Assembly (NCBI RefSeq): GCF_018403245.1
Contig: NZ_BOSH01000012.1
Location: forward strand, 124,001-188,000
Direction: 5' to 3'
Source of the DNA: Paenibacillus sp. J2TS4
GTDB taxonomy: Bacteria; Bacillota; Bacilli; Paenibacillales; NBRC-103111
Length of the DNA: 64,000 nt
Notes under the pieces: generated by a model
Databases searched by the model: none
Seen by the model: the letters and a program-made list of their open reading frames with translations, nothing else
Told to the model about the DNA's origin: nothing
Shown: one piece after another, positions 33,982 through 45,400 of the stretch
Layout: every line of letters begins with the position of its first letter
Numbering within the stretch: the stretch's first letter is position 1
Made by a program: the position numbers and the translations under genes

Positions 33982-35865
33982 ATGAAGCTGAATTTAGAGG
34001 GAGATTTGGCAGATTTGGAGGCAGGAATAGCCACGCTAAGTCCGGATCTGCTCATTGAGAGGGGCGCCGACGGTCTGACGGTATCCGTTGAAAGAACCGG
34101 GGATCCCCGGATTGAGGTATCCATGGACGGGGAACGCGCCGTCATCCGTTATTCGCGGCCAATCCATTTTTACCGTGCGCTCGGACTGCTTGTCGAATCA
34201 CTTCGCGAAGGCAAGCCATTCGCTGTGACGGAGGAACCTCAATTCGATACGATCGGGCCGATGTTCGATGTGTCGCAAGGGAATGCTGTATTGAATTTGG
34301 AAACCGTAAAGCGGATGATCCGGCTAATGGCGGTCATGGGGCTGGATATGTTCATGCTTTACGCCGAAGACAGCTATGATGTGGAGGAACAGCCCTACTT
34401 TGGTTACATGCGGGGAAGATACACGCAGCAGGAGCTGAAGGAGCTGGACGATTACGCATCACAATTTGGCATCGAAATGATCCCGTGTATTCAGACACTA
34501 AGCCATTTGAAGGACGTGCTGAAATGGGCTTGCTTTGCCGACATTCGCGATGATGAAGAAACCATGCTGGTTGGTCATGAGCAGACCTACGAATTTATTG
34601 AGCAGATGATCGCGGCTGCCATGCGCCCGGTTCGTACCAAGCGGATTCATATCGGGATGGACGAAGCCTGGAAGCTGGGCCAAGGAGAATATTTGCTGCG
34701 AAACGGATACCGGTCCAAGTTCGACATAATGAACGACCACTTAAAACGGGTGCTGGACATAACAGATAAATACGGTCTTAAGCCTATGATGTGGAGCGAT
34801 ATGTACTTCCGCGCCGGGTCCCAGACGGGCGATTATTACGATAAAGACTGCGTCATCCCTGATGAAGTGGTAGAGGCTATGCCAAAGGGAGTGCAGCAGG
34901 TGTATTGGGACTACTACCACTTCGACGAGGAGTTCTACATCGATTGGATTCGCCGGCATAAAAAATTAGGATCGATGCCCGTATTTGCCGGGGGGATCTG
35001 GAATTGGAAAGGATTTGTCCTTAATTACGGAGCGACCTTCGTCTCTACGAATGCTGCACTCCGGGCGTGCAAGCAGGAAGGAGTCCGTGAGGTTATCGCT
35101 ACGCTGTGGGGGGACGATGGCACGGAATGCGATATTTACTCGGCTTTATTGGGCCTGCAGCTGTTCGCCGAACACGCTTATTCCCGGGAGCTGGGTGAGG
35201 ATAAGCTGGCCCGCCGGTTCCGCTTCTGTACGGGGGCGGAGATGAAGGCCTTTATGGATATAAAATTTGTAGATGAGGTGCCAGGAATCCAGCCCGACAA
35301 TCTGGAAACCTACAATCCTTCCCGCTATATGCTTTGGCAGAACGTTCTGCTAGGCTTGTTTGACCGCAACATCGAGGGACTCTCTATGGGGGAGCATTAT
35401 CGGATGTGGAGCGATAAGATGAAAGAATACGCCTCGTCCAACGGAGAACTGGGATTCGTCTTCGAGCTTCTGCACAGGCTGTGCTCGGCCCTTGCGCTCA
35501 AAGCAGAAATGGGATTGAAAATCACGGGGGCTTATCGTGAAGGAGATAAAGGCGCGCTGGAGGAAATAGCCTCCGTTCATTTGCCTGAACTGACTAAGCG
35601 GGTCAACTCCTTAAGAAGCTTTCATAGAGAGAGATGGTTCACTTCTTATAAAGCTTTTGGCTGGGAAGTTATTGACGGACGTTATGGAACTCTTCTTCTT
35701 GGCTTGGATACGGCAGCGGCCCGAATAACTGATTATTTAAAAGGACGAATCGCCGTCATAGAGGAACTGGAGGAAGAAAGACTGTTGTTCAACGGGCAGG
35801 AAGGCCTGGTCGATTGTTATTTTTATAAAGCGATGCCTACGGCGAGCCGAATCGCTCAGCCTTAA
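33982..35865 (+). CDS. GH20 beta-N-acetylhexosaminidase
   Basis: A 627-residue cytoplasmic glycosidase (no signal peptide). After a small N-terminal alpha/beta domain, the GH20 barrel starts with GPMFDVSQGNAV and holds the catalytic Asp-Glu pair D227/E228 in HIGMDEAWK. GH20 enzymes release terminal GlcNAc or GalNAc by substrate-assisted catalysis. The C-terminal 150 residues are helical. It is in line with the M20-ridA-SDR genes after the inverted repeat and has its own GGGGGAGAG site. Cytoplasmic location implies that it acts on imported oligosaccharides. Confidence 0.88.
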   Translation: MKLNLEGDLADLEAGIATLSPDLLIERGADGLTVSVERTGDPRIEVSMDGERAVIRYSRPIHFYRALGLLVESLREGKPFAVTEEPQFDTIGPMFDVSQGNAVLNLETVKRMIRLMAVMGLDMFMLYAEDSYDVEEQPYFGYMRGRYTQQELKELDDYASQFGIEMIPCIQTLSHLKDVLKWACFADIRDDEETMLVGHEQTYEFIEQMIAAAMRPVRTKRIHIGMDEAWKLGQGEYLLRNGYRSKFDIMNDHLKRVLDITDKYGLKPMMWSDMYFRAGSQTGDYYDKDCVIPDEVVEAMPKGVQQVYWDYYHFDEEFYIDWIRRHKKLGSMPVFAGGIWNWKGFVLNYGATFVSTNAALRACKQEGVREVIATLWGDDGTECDIYSALLGLQLFAEHAYSRELGEDKLARRFRFCTGAEMKAFMDIKFVDEVPGIQPDNLETYNPSRYMLWQNVLLGLFDRNIEGLSMGEHYRMWSDKMKEYASSNGELGFVFELLHRLCSALALKAEMGLKITGAYREGDKGALEEIASVHLPELTKRVNSLRSFHRERWFTSYKAFGWEVIDGRYGTLLLGLDTAAARITDYLKGRIAVIEELEEERLLFNGQEGLVDCYFYKAMPTASRIAQP

Positions 35866-35888
35866 TTCATATAGGATTCGGATATATT

Positions 35889-35940
35889 AAACACTTGCGG
35901 GCTATTGTATTTTCGTGGCCTTGCGAGTGTTTTTCTTTTG
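35889..35940 (+). terminator. Terminator after the GH20 gene
   Basis: AAACACTTGC pairs with GCGAGTGTTT around a 24-base loop, followed by TTCTTTTG. Confidence 0.75.
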
Positions 35941-36075
35941 TTCATTTTACGATTATACTGAATAATCTCTTAAAGACAACGACATTCCTCCTGGCTGCAG
36001 AAGGAGAACACGATGATTCCTTCCTGATAATAGGCTATAATAGAAGGAGACCGATAAGAAGTGGAGGCGGAGGGA

Positions 36076-36291
36076 ATGAGTAACCAGACTGATCCTACAG
36101 ATCCGTATGATCCGGTAACTCGGGTCAAGAACGTCTATTTGGCATGGGGCATCGCCCTTGGAGTAATCGCGGGCATCGTTATCGGCGTATTCTCACAAAA
36201 TGTCGGTACCGGTTTATTATACTGCGTTCCGATCGGGATGCTGGCCGGGCTTGTGCTCGGAAATTTGCGCAGCAAATCCAAGAAGCCCTAG
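36076..36291 (+). CDS. Small membrane protein with two hydrophobic segments
   Basis: A 71-residue protein with a polar start (MSNQTDPTDPYDPVTRV) and two hydrophobic segments, VYLAWGIALGVIAGIVIGVF and LLYCVPIGMLAGLVLGN, joined by a short turn. The glycine-rich hairpin resembles glycine-zipper inner-membrane proteins. GGAGGCGGAGGG precedes ATG 36076. Family not recognised. Confidence 0.68.
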   Translation: MSNQTDPTDPYDPVTRVKNVYLAWGIALGVIAGIVIGVFSQNVGTGLLYCVPIGMLAGLVLGNLRSKSKKP

Positions 36292-36309
36292 TTGCTTTTG
36301 GGATAGATC

Positions 36310-36350
36310 AAGCCTTTGTTTGGCGTAGGCTACGCATGCGAAGGCTTTTT
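36310..36350 (+). terminator. Terminator after the small membrane protein gene
   Basis: AAGCCTT and AAGGCTT with an inner GCGTA/TACGC pair, followed by TTT. Confidence 0.65.
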
Positions 36351-36522
36351 CGACATGCCTCATCCTCTGTCTCGTCAATTACTTCTCACAATTCCGTGCC
36401 GTCGTCGAGAACAGGTCATGGTTCTGCATCTTTTTGAATGTTTGGCAACGCTTTCTTTTGATGGAAGCTTGCTTTAAGATTAGAATAAAGTAGAGTCAAA
36501 CAGTATGGGGGGGAAGACCAAC

Positions 36523-37509
36523 ATGATATCGAAAGCTTGGTTTAAGAACGTTCTGGACGTTGTTCCAGGCGAAAAAGGCTATCATCCAGTCCGGTTTACT
36601 GCAGAGCAACTGCAGCTATACGGTGAAAATGAAGCGTTTCGCGTGCGCAGCCAATGTTCTTCCGGCGGAATGCTTGATTTACTTACCGATTCCACCTTCG
36701 TTCGGATAACTTATTATGTAGAGGAAGGGTGCCGGGACTGGTTATATTTTGATCTATATGTAAATAACCGGTTTGTTGGATCGATAGGCTCGGACGAGCT
36801 TAAGACGGGGGAAGGATCCGTACTTTTCGAATTACAAGGCATTCATAAGCCGGGAAGCCTGCGGCGGGTAAGCATTTATTTGCCGCATGTCGCTGTTTTG
36901 CATATTACCGGGATAGAGTTCTCGAATGAATCTGTCGTCGAGGAAGCTCCGTCCCACGCCAAGCAGCTGCTGTGTCTGGGAGATTCGATAACCCAGGGGA
37001 TGGATGCGAAGCGGCCGTCATCAGCTTATCCGGTACTGTTGTCCAGATATTTGGGGATGAATCTGCTGAATCACGGGGTGGGCGGCTACTTTTTTAATAA
37101 AGATAGCTTGGATCGTCGGCTTCCCTATCAACCGGACTGGATAACGGTCGCTTACGGGACTAACGACTGGCACCGGTGGAATACTCTCTCTGAATTGGAA
37201 AGCAAAGCGGAAGGATATTTATCGACTTTGAAGGAGCTCTATCCGGATGCGATGCTTTTTGTCATGACGCCTATCTGGAGAGCGGATTGGAACGAGCCTA
37301 AGGCTATGGGCTCATTTGCTGAAGTGATGGGTACGATTGAAAAGGTTAGCCGCTCCATCGGGGGTATTCAGCTGATCGACGGGCTGGATATAGTTCCGCA
37401 TCAACCGTCCTATTATGGAGACCGGACCGTTCATCCATCGGATGAAGGCTTTCTTCATATGGCGCTGAACATGCTAAAAAGGATGCGCGCTGATGGGAAT
37501 CGGGGCTAA
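36523..37509 (+). CDS. SGNH/GDSL-family hydrolase
   Basis: A 328-residue protein. Residues 1-145 form a beta-rich domain (RITYYVEEGCRDWLYFDLYVNN). The SGNH domain follows: block I CLGDSITQGMDA (Ser155), block II HGVGGYF, block III YGTNDWHRW and block V TVHPSDEGF (His). These esterases remove acetyl or acyl groups from sugars or lipids. No signal peptide. ATG 36523 follows GGGGGGA. The carbohydrate-esterase CE2-like two-domain layout suggests a sugar ester substrate, but this is inference. Confidence 0.85.
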   Translation: MISKAWFKNVLDVVPGEKGYHPVRFTAEQLQLYGENEAFRVRSQCSSGGMLDLLTDSTFVRITYYVEEGCRDWLYFDLYVNNRFVGSIGSDELKTGEGSVLFELQGIHKPGSLRRVSIYLPHVAVLHITGIEFSNESVVEEAPSHAKQLLCLGDSITQGMDAKRPSSAYPVLLSRYLGMNLLNHGVGGYFFNKDSLDRRLPYQPDWITVAYGTNDWHRWNTLSELESKAEGYLSTLKELYPDAMLFVMTPIWRADWNEPKAMGSFAEVMGTIEKVSRSIGGIQLIDGLDIVPHQPSYYGDRTVHPSDEGFLHMALNMLKRMRADGNRG

Positions 37510-38061
37510 TGAGCGAATGAAGGGTGTAATTAACATAGAAGTAGTCGTACAGTAGTAACTCTCCTTAGGTAGCACTCGTGCTGTGAGTAGCGTGTGGAAC
37601 AGCGCAAGTGAGCGACTGCGTCGGAGCGATATATGGACCAGCGCATGGAAATGCCGTGCAAGCGAGCTGTGTATGTGAACATCGGATATTTGCACCAGCC
37701 TTGGGGGCGCGTATGTGGATAGCGTATGTGAGCGCCTGCCTGGGGTCATATCATCGCCAGTAAATTGTGTCGGGTCGGGGATTGCCTCAAGCATTCTAAC
37801 GAAACTGTGTAGCCTTATTTGGGCAATAACAGGCACAGTGAGATTGTAACGAAACTCGGCAACGCTATCAGCAGAAAAATCGATAAAAAGAGGAGGAAAA
37901 AGGAAATTAGCGATACCCAGTTTCATTAAAAATCGAAACGCGGTAAAAATAGCGATTTAACGAAATGTAGTTTCGTTACGATCAAATAGCACGCAGCACT
38001 TGCCAACGATTGGAAAATAGCTTATAGTATAACCAAATTGAAAAACTAGAGTGCGGAAGAA
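37510..38061. repeat. Repeat-rich noncoding stretch
   Basis: About 550 bases without a gene. The first part repeats variants of GCGTATGTGAGCG/AGCGCAAGTGAGCG. The second has AACGAAACT at 37798 and 37848, its complement AGTTTCATT at 37919, and a palindrome AACGAAA-tgtag-TTTCGTT at 37959-37977. These look like decayed copies of a family of extragenic repeats. No promoter or RNA could be named. Confidence 0.6.
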
Positions 38062-38104
38062 CCGCCCTTATTCTCCTTTGTGAGAGTAGGGGCGTTTTTT
38101 ATTA
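38062..38104 (+). terminator. Isolated terminator upstream of the SLH lipoprotein gene
   Basis: CGCCCTTATTCTC and GAGAGTAGGGGCG pair around CTTTGT, followed by TTTTTTATT. No gene ends just before it, so it may end a short RNA or act as an attenuator for the lipoprotein gene 160 bases downstream. Confidence 0.75.
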
Positions 38105-38265
38105 ATTTTGGGTTTAAATAGATAATTTTGTAAAAATAGGAGGAATGGACTAGGTTATTGAAGAAGGAGTGGTAGGTATAAAAGACTATATTTTCGAACT
38201 CGATTCGAACCTATTTCACGGTGAAGCATTTAGCCGCAAATACAAAATATATGGAGGTTTTTTCT

Positions 38266-39468
38266 ATGAAGAGCATTCGCTTGAATAACAAATTTGTAAC
38301 CGCAGGTATAGCCACAGCACTTATGATGACAGGATGCACTAATAATGCATCATTACTGTCGGCAGCTCAAGCGGAAATCAGTGGGAGTAAACAATCGACC
38401 ATTACTTCGGAGAAGGCATCAGTGAATCATACCTTGTCTGATATTCAAGGCCATTGGGCAGAACAAGCGATTCAGGGAGCTATACAAGCTGGATATGTGG
38501 ATGGTTATGAGGATGGCACGTTCAAACCGGAGCAGGAGGTTACGCGGGCTGAGTTTGTGACGATGGTAACTAAAGCTATCGGCTTAAATGCTTTGAAAAA
38601 AGAGACTGATTCAAATTGGTACGATCCGTTTATATCTGCCGTTGTAAATGCCGGATATCACCGTTATACGGACTTTAATAGCGGAACCTGGAATACTGCT
38701 ATTACTAGATTGGAAATGGCCAGAATTTCCGTTCGTGCGGCTGATGAAAAACTGCAATCAGCAGATAATCAAACCAGTGATGAAGAATTGATGTTCCTGG
38801 CGACCAAAACAGGACTGATTACCGGAATGGCCGATGGACAGTTGGGGAAAGAAGAAACGGCCACTCGGGCGCAATCCGTAACCATTATTCAACGCATCCT
38901 GGATTTGAAGGAAGGCAAAGAGCTGGAAGTTGATAAACGGGCAGCCAGCTACGCTGAGGTGGAGTGGCGCAGCACGAATATGGAATCGATTTTAGGAGTT
39001 TTGCCGGAGGGTGAGTTTCCCATGGATCTATCCTATGGGGCCGAGGTAGACGTTACATTGAAGCAAGTTTTGGTGGTGGATATGGAAGATCCGGATGCGG
39101 CATTTAGATCTTGGTTTCCTAAAGTTTTAAGGTCAATTGATGGAAAGTATTCTACAGATGATTACTTAGTTGCTTTGAAGATGAACGTATCCAACAATGC
39201 GGTTCGTGAAGGTTACTGGGATATAAGTCAGTATATTGGTCCAGGGTATCACTTCGGACGTGCTGTTATTGATTCAGATTTTGAAGATTTAACTCATGTA
39301 TCAACATATGGAACTTATTTAATGAAGAAGAAATTTAATAATATAACTTGGATGTTGATGATAATGCCTAAAACGGAAGTGGAAGAAAGATTATCGAATA
39401 GGGAGTTTTGGATATCAATCTCAAATAATTATGAACCTACTCGTCGTGTCAATTATTTATCAGAATGA
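38266..39468 (+). CDS. SLH-domain lipoprotein
   Basis: A 400-residue surface protein. Signal peptide with lipobox MMTGC (about residues 20-24). Three S-layer homology domains follow: LSDIQGHWAEQAIQGAIQAG...VTRAEFVTMV, DSNWYDPFISAVVNAG...ITRLEMARI and ELMFLATKTGLITGMADGQ...ATRAQSVTII. SLH domains bind pyruvylated wall polymer. The last 170 residues have no known family. GGAGG lies 8 bases before ATG 38266. Having both a lipid anchor and SLH repeats would bridge membrane and wall. It is 26 bases upstream of the giant protein gene and probably its partner. Confidence 0.85.
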   Translation: MKSIRLNNKFVTAGIATALMMTGCTNNASLLSAAQAEISGSKQSTITSEKASVNHTLSDIQGHWAEQAIQGAIQAGYVDGYEDGTFKPEQEVTRAEFVTMVTKAIGLNALKKETDSNWYDPFISAVVNAGYHRYTDFNSGTWNTAITRLEMARISVRAADEKLQSADNQTSDEELMFLATKTGLITGMADGQLGKEETATRAQSVTIIQRILDLKEGKELEVDKRAASYAEVEWRSTNMESILGVLPEGEFPMDLSYGAEVDVTLKQVLVVDMEDPDAAFRSWFPKVLRSIDGKYSTDDYLVALKMNVSNNAVREGYWDISQYIGPGYHFGRAVIDSDFEDLTHVSTYGTYLMKKKFNNITWMLMIMPKTEVEERLSNREFWISISNNYEPTRRVNYLSE

Positions 39469-39494
39469 CATAAAGAAATGATGGTGATGTAGAC

Positions 39495-42400
39495 GTGAGA
39501 GTAGGGAAAAGATCCAAACAGGTTGCCGCTGTTTTATTATCTCTTATTTTACTAGCAAGTATTTTACTGCTTTTTCCTAGTGGAAAACTGCAAGCGGAGT
39601 CTTTGGATATTAGTTTCGGTGGGGCAGAGGTAACAATAGATAACGAAAAATACTCCTACCTGCCTTCGAGCAGTCTTTCCGGATTAACAGTAAATCTTAA
39701 TTTCGGTGATCGAGAAATTGATTATTGGGAAGTAGAAGTGAACGGAAATAAAATTAAAAACGGTGGGACATTATCCGGAAATGTGCTTACGCTTCCCGAC
39801 ATTAAAGGCATTGAAAAACTTGTTGTAAATACTACAAATACTAATCCCGGTCATTATATTTGGCGAAATGCAGCGGGTACCCACTGGCAAACTCAAGGGG
39901 AACGGACTGCAAAATATTCATTTCCGGGTAGTTGCATAGAAAATGGTGTATCAGAATGCCCAGGAGTATTCCCGAGCCATCTTCCTTATGATTTACAATA
40001 TCAAGGCAAAGCAGTGACGACGGCCTATGAAGTAGAATCTCCAAGCTTATATTATTTGGATGAAAATAAAATGGGTAATAAGGATGCAAAAACTATTCCT
40101 GTATCTGCAGTGGTACCCGAAAGCATACGAATCATTAAAGAAAAATCAAAAAATATAACCGATAATGTAGATATTCTTGAAACCGGAGGTGTTACTGAAG
40201 GTGCCGAACCGGGAAAAGGAATGGTTAGGGTTGCAAAACTATTAGACAAAGAAAATAGCAAGAAAGGCTTCGACTGGGATCCTATTCCATCTGATACTCC
40301 TATTATCCCACATACCGAAGGTCGCAACTATAAAATGGAGATCAATGCCTTTTGGCAAGGGATCTCCTACGAATACAGAGGGAAAGTAACGGTATATCTG
40401 AAACCAACAGAGAAACCCGATTTAGGCAGCCTTGACTTTAAAACACTGGTGGATTGTATTGCTTTAAACGTAGAGACTCCATTTGAATTTTCCTTCAGCA
40501 ATGGTGGAGGAGTGATCGATACACCATTTACGGTCCAGGTATGGGTCGCTGGTCAACTCCATAAGACATTCAATTATCCGAAGATGGGAACCAACAAGAC
40601 AATCACGGAGAAGTTCACGTATACGTTTACGAACGAACGGTCCACCGAATTTGTCATCAAGCTGGATCCGGATAACCGCATCGTCGAAGAAACAAAGTCC
40701 AATAATGAGATCAAGAAGCTCTATGCGGCCAGTCGGTATTGTGACGACAAACCGGGAGAAGACAAGAAAATCACTGGAGATTTCGATGTGGTTCCTAGTG
40801 AAATCACATTTCGAGATTCATTTAAGATTATTCCCAAAGATATTGAGGTTACCGGTCCTGGGTGTACGTATGTCAGTCATCAGTTCCGAATAACCCTCAA
40901 CTATAGCAACATGTTGCCAAAATCGACCAACAAGACGCAGCCGACCGAAGTCACCTATCCGTATCCAAGTAATGTAGGGGTGGGTACGAATCAGGTCTAC
41001 ATGAAAATCTTCACGACATGTGGAGAATCGGAATGGATCGGCCCCAAGCCAATCAAGATTTTAGATAACCCGAACAACCGACCTCCCGTTTTTCAGATTG
41101 GCTGGTTTCAGGGCGGGGATTTCGAAGGCTGGAAACCTAACGCACATATCGTTGTCAAAGATTCCTGGGTCAATCTGCGGGTCATTCAGAACCCGACAAC
41201 CAACCCACCGGAGCCTTACGATCCGGATGGCGATCCAATAGAATACTATTTTCATTTCGAAGATAGTAATAGTACTTGGATACGAGGATTGCCGGATTAT
41301 TATCGGTTTGGGCCCTGGAATACAGAATACAATAGCATGCGGGCGACCGAACTAGGTACGCATGAGATCATGGCGACGGCCACCGATTCCCAAGGGGCCT
41401 CTTCGACAAGCAAGGCGATGATTACCGTAGTCGAGCCCAACCCGATACCGATGATTACAGCACCTGATTCCGTAGTGGAGGGCCGTCCCGTCACTCCACC
41501 TATTACTGGGGAAAAGAGTTTCACCTACGTACCCGGGCGGACCATATCCCGATTCGATTGGGGAAATAGACGAGATATGTACCCAACACCGGGGATCGAA
41601 ACCATCACTTTGGAAGTGGAGGACAGTTCTGGATTACGTTCATTGCCCGAGAGTAAAGCCGTTCACAAGCTTCTAGTGAAGGAAGATCTGCCTCCGATAC
41701 CTAAGTTGGCCTACAACGCCATTGGACTCCGGAATACACCGCTGGCGATCAAGAACGAATCGTACAGCCCGGATGGTGACGCGATCGTTATCAATGATTT
41801 ATATGTGGCCTATGATGCCAACAATGACGGAAAATGCAACGAAGCAGACTATCGGAAAATTAGCGAAAATGGACAAACTGTCAACTATACAGCGGATAAA
41901 GTAGGAAAGTACTGTCTGAAGGTGTATGCCGAAGAGGATTGGGGTAAACAGGCTACCGGGTATTTTTCCTTTGAAATCGTGAACCAAGCGCCAGAAGTAG
42001 ATTTTACGCCGGTCGGCATTTCAACCGAGCCGGAACCGATCGAATCTACGGTTTACCCGGCAAGTGAGTTTATGACCAATAAATGGGTAAACACTTCGTT
42101 AGATGAAGCCAGTATCCTTAAATATTGGTCAGCGGCTCCGGATGGAACTTTGGTTACAGTTCCTATCATTCAGGATAGACCGAATAACATTGCCGATAAG
42201 ACTCCAGAGTATTTATATGAGGTACTTCCAATTTCGCCTGAAAAAATAACCGCTGGCAAAGCAATTAACATGCCAATAGGGTGGAGCAGAAGTTTCAAAT
42301 TGTCGTATTTTCTAGGGGGAGGGAAGTATATAGGGGAAAATTGGGAAAGTGGATCCGGAAGCTTTGAGTTTAGCTACCACTTGGTAGATACAAATGGTAG

Positions 42401-45400
42401 TGCCCCTAAATTATTATTTAAAGGTATAAGGCCGGACCTGTTTGTCCGGGAAGACTTAGGGGAAATTCTATTTTACTATGAGTATCACTACGGTCTAGAG
42501 GGAAATATAGATAAGTTCAGGAGGTATTACAAGAAATACAAAATATCTGAACTAGCCAGAGGGAACACTAGGCCTCTGGATGAGTCTGAGCAAGTGATCG
42601 AGCGGAATAACAGTACGTATGAGTACAGGGTAATTGAAGGCCGGGCTCTAACCTTTTCTGACGGATCGGATCCTCGGAGAAATAGCAGGATGGTCAAATT
42701 CAATTATGACATTAAAGAAATAGATCGCACGAACCGGAAAATCTATTCGTATCGTTATGATGATTTAACGACACCTTACAAGGTGGAAAACTATACGGGA
42801 ATTCCTGCAGTGAGGATGGAATATGAAGGACAGGACGGTCATCCAGACCATGGGCCTAAATTCCAAAATTACTCTGATTTCTCTGCAATGGACTTCAAGG
42901 GAAATCGTTATGAAATCCTAAGTGAGATGGTTCTACTCAATCCTGGATACAGGTATGATAGTCACCTTGTGCGCTGGGACGGAAATACAGGACAGCCTAA
43001 AATCATCTATACCTTTAATGATGGAACGAGCATGAACACTAGAATTTGGAATACGGGAGGGAATCATAGGTATGTCAATCTAGACCGAGGTTTTAGATGG
43101 GAAGAGAAATGGTACTTTGACACTCTTACGGAAACTATGCACAGGGGAGAAAAACAGGATGCGTCTGCATTTTACCTGACTGGACTAAACGGAATTGGCG
43201 TTTTTAGGAATCCCATCAGAGATCCCTACGATGACGAGCTTATGGGCTATATTTTCGAGCTTAGAGACCGTAAATCTCAAAGAGTCTTAGGAGAGCTTCC
43301 TTTCAGATCAGGAAGGTATGAGGACGGAAATGCCCAAGTACTCGGCGGGCATATCTATTTTATGGATGGTAAAAAACTTTTCTCTTATACCTACGATGGG
43401 GAGCAACCTCCCGATCATAACGAATGGCATACCAACGGGCAGTTAATTAACTCCCAAATGGCTCCAATGACGAACGGAACGATTGCTTGGAGCCAGAAGA
43501 TCGCGTATCAAGAAGAGAGTTATGTTCCTACGGGAATGAGCTTCCGGATACAAGATCATAAAAATATGTATCGTGTGGAGGCAACAAGCTCCAAGTTAAA
43601 ATTACTCAAAATCGTCAACGGGAGAAAACAAGTACTGCGAGAAGTCACTCATTTTGTTCCGGACAATACGTGGACAGGCTACAAAGTTGATATGCGAGGC
43701 AGCAGTCTGAAGGTGTACGAGAACGGGGTGCCAGTCATTGAAGTGACGGACAGCACGTTTACCCGAGGCACATTTGGGCCGTATTCCGTCCATGATACGG
43801 TTGCCTTCAAAGGAATCTCTTCACGAATGATGCCGGCTGGAACCGACAGCGATGTGAACGGATATGCGATCGTCGATACAACGGTAACCTATGACACGAC
43901 GTACAGCGACTTTGAATCCGACCCTAAGATTGCGGATAAGACGGAATGGAAGACGGAGCATACCAATACGACCATGTTCCTAGATGCCGGGGATGGCAAA
44001 AGCGGACTATCTGCGTTCCATAATTCCGTGAGGAAGACGCCGGTTCCGGTTTTCGATAAGGTGGGCATGTACCGCATATCGTACCGGGAAATGGATGATC
44101 CTCATCCGAATTACCGTTATCCAAGCAACGTGTTTGGGAAATACCGGAAGTATTCAGATTTTGATGTCAAAACGCTGATCGTCCATCGAAGGCCGATAGC
44201 GAATTTCACGGCCAGCGTGGATAATAACAACCTGGTGGTTTGGAATGAGCGCAGCTACGATCCGGACCGCTGCTACAGCTTCGGAAACTGTCAGCCGGCT
44301 TATGCTGGCAATCACGGGATCTATCAGAAGAAATATTACTATGTGACCCCAAGTGGACATACCGTCCAAGGGAAGCTGCAGAGGCCTACGGAGCAGGGCG
44401 TCTATACCCTTGGGCTGGCCGTAGCGGATGAATACCGGGCATGGAGTGACTGGTACGAGCAGGATATCGTAGTGAAGCAGCCTGTAGCTGCCAACCGTCC
44501 ACCAAGTGCGACACTCACTTATCCGAACGGAAGCAAGGCGAATCCGACTTATGTTCCTACGTTGACACCAACAATTAAATGGAATCAAAGCGATCCGGAT
44601 CCCGGCACGGTCTTTGAACTGTTTGATGTCCAGATTAAAGATGAATGGGGCCGAATTTTCCTCAAGAGAACCGGACTAGTCCAGAATACGACAGCGACCT
44701 CGAACCAGTGGACGCTTGATGTTCCTCTGGAGCAGGGACAGAAGTATGAGGTGCAAGTGCGAGTCGCGGATGGCCAAGACTATTCGCTCTGGTCCAACGT
44801 CGGCTGGATGATCACGAACCGTCCGCCAGCGGCTCAAATGACGGTTCCGGACGGCACGAGGGACAAGCCGACCATGATGGAAACCTTGCGGCCGACGCTG
44901 CAATGGCGGCAAACCGACCCTGATCCGGGAACCGTATTTAAAGCCTATCAGTTGCAGATCACTGATGAGTCCGGAACGATCATTCTGGATACCGGACAGA
45001 AGACACAGAATACTTCCAATACATCTGCGAGTTGGAAGGTAGATCGGGATTTGCCGCCGCGGCAAAACATGCAGGTGCGTGTTCGAGTCCATGACGGTCA
45101 TGTCTGGTCTCCCTGGTCGCCCCAGGCCTGGATGATGATTAATCGCCCACCGCGAGCTGACTTTAATTGGTCGCCCAAACCGGTATGGGAAGGAGATGCG
45201 GTCGAAGTATTTTCGCTCGCGACCGATCCCGATAACGATCCACTGAGCTACGAATGGCTTGTCGTCAGCCCGGATGGAACGAGGACAAGTTACGATACCC
45301 CTCGTTTTAATGCAAAATGGATGGAGCCCGGGCGTGTGGAGGTCCAATTGACGGTATCCGATGGTCTTGCCTCGGATTCGATCACTAAAACGATCATCGT

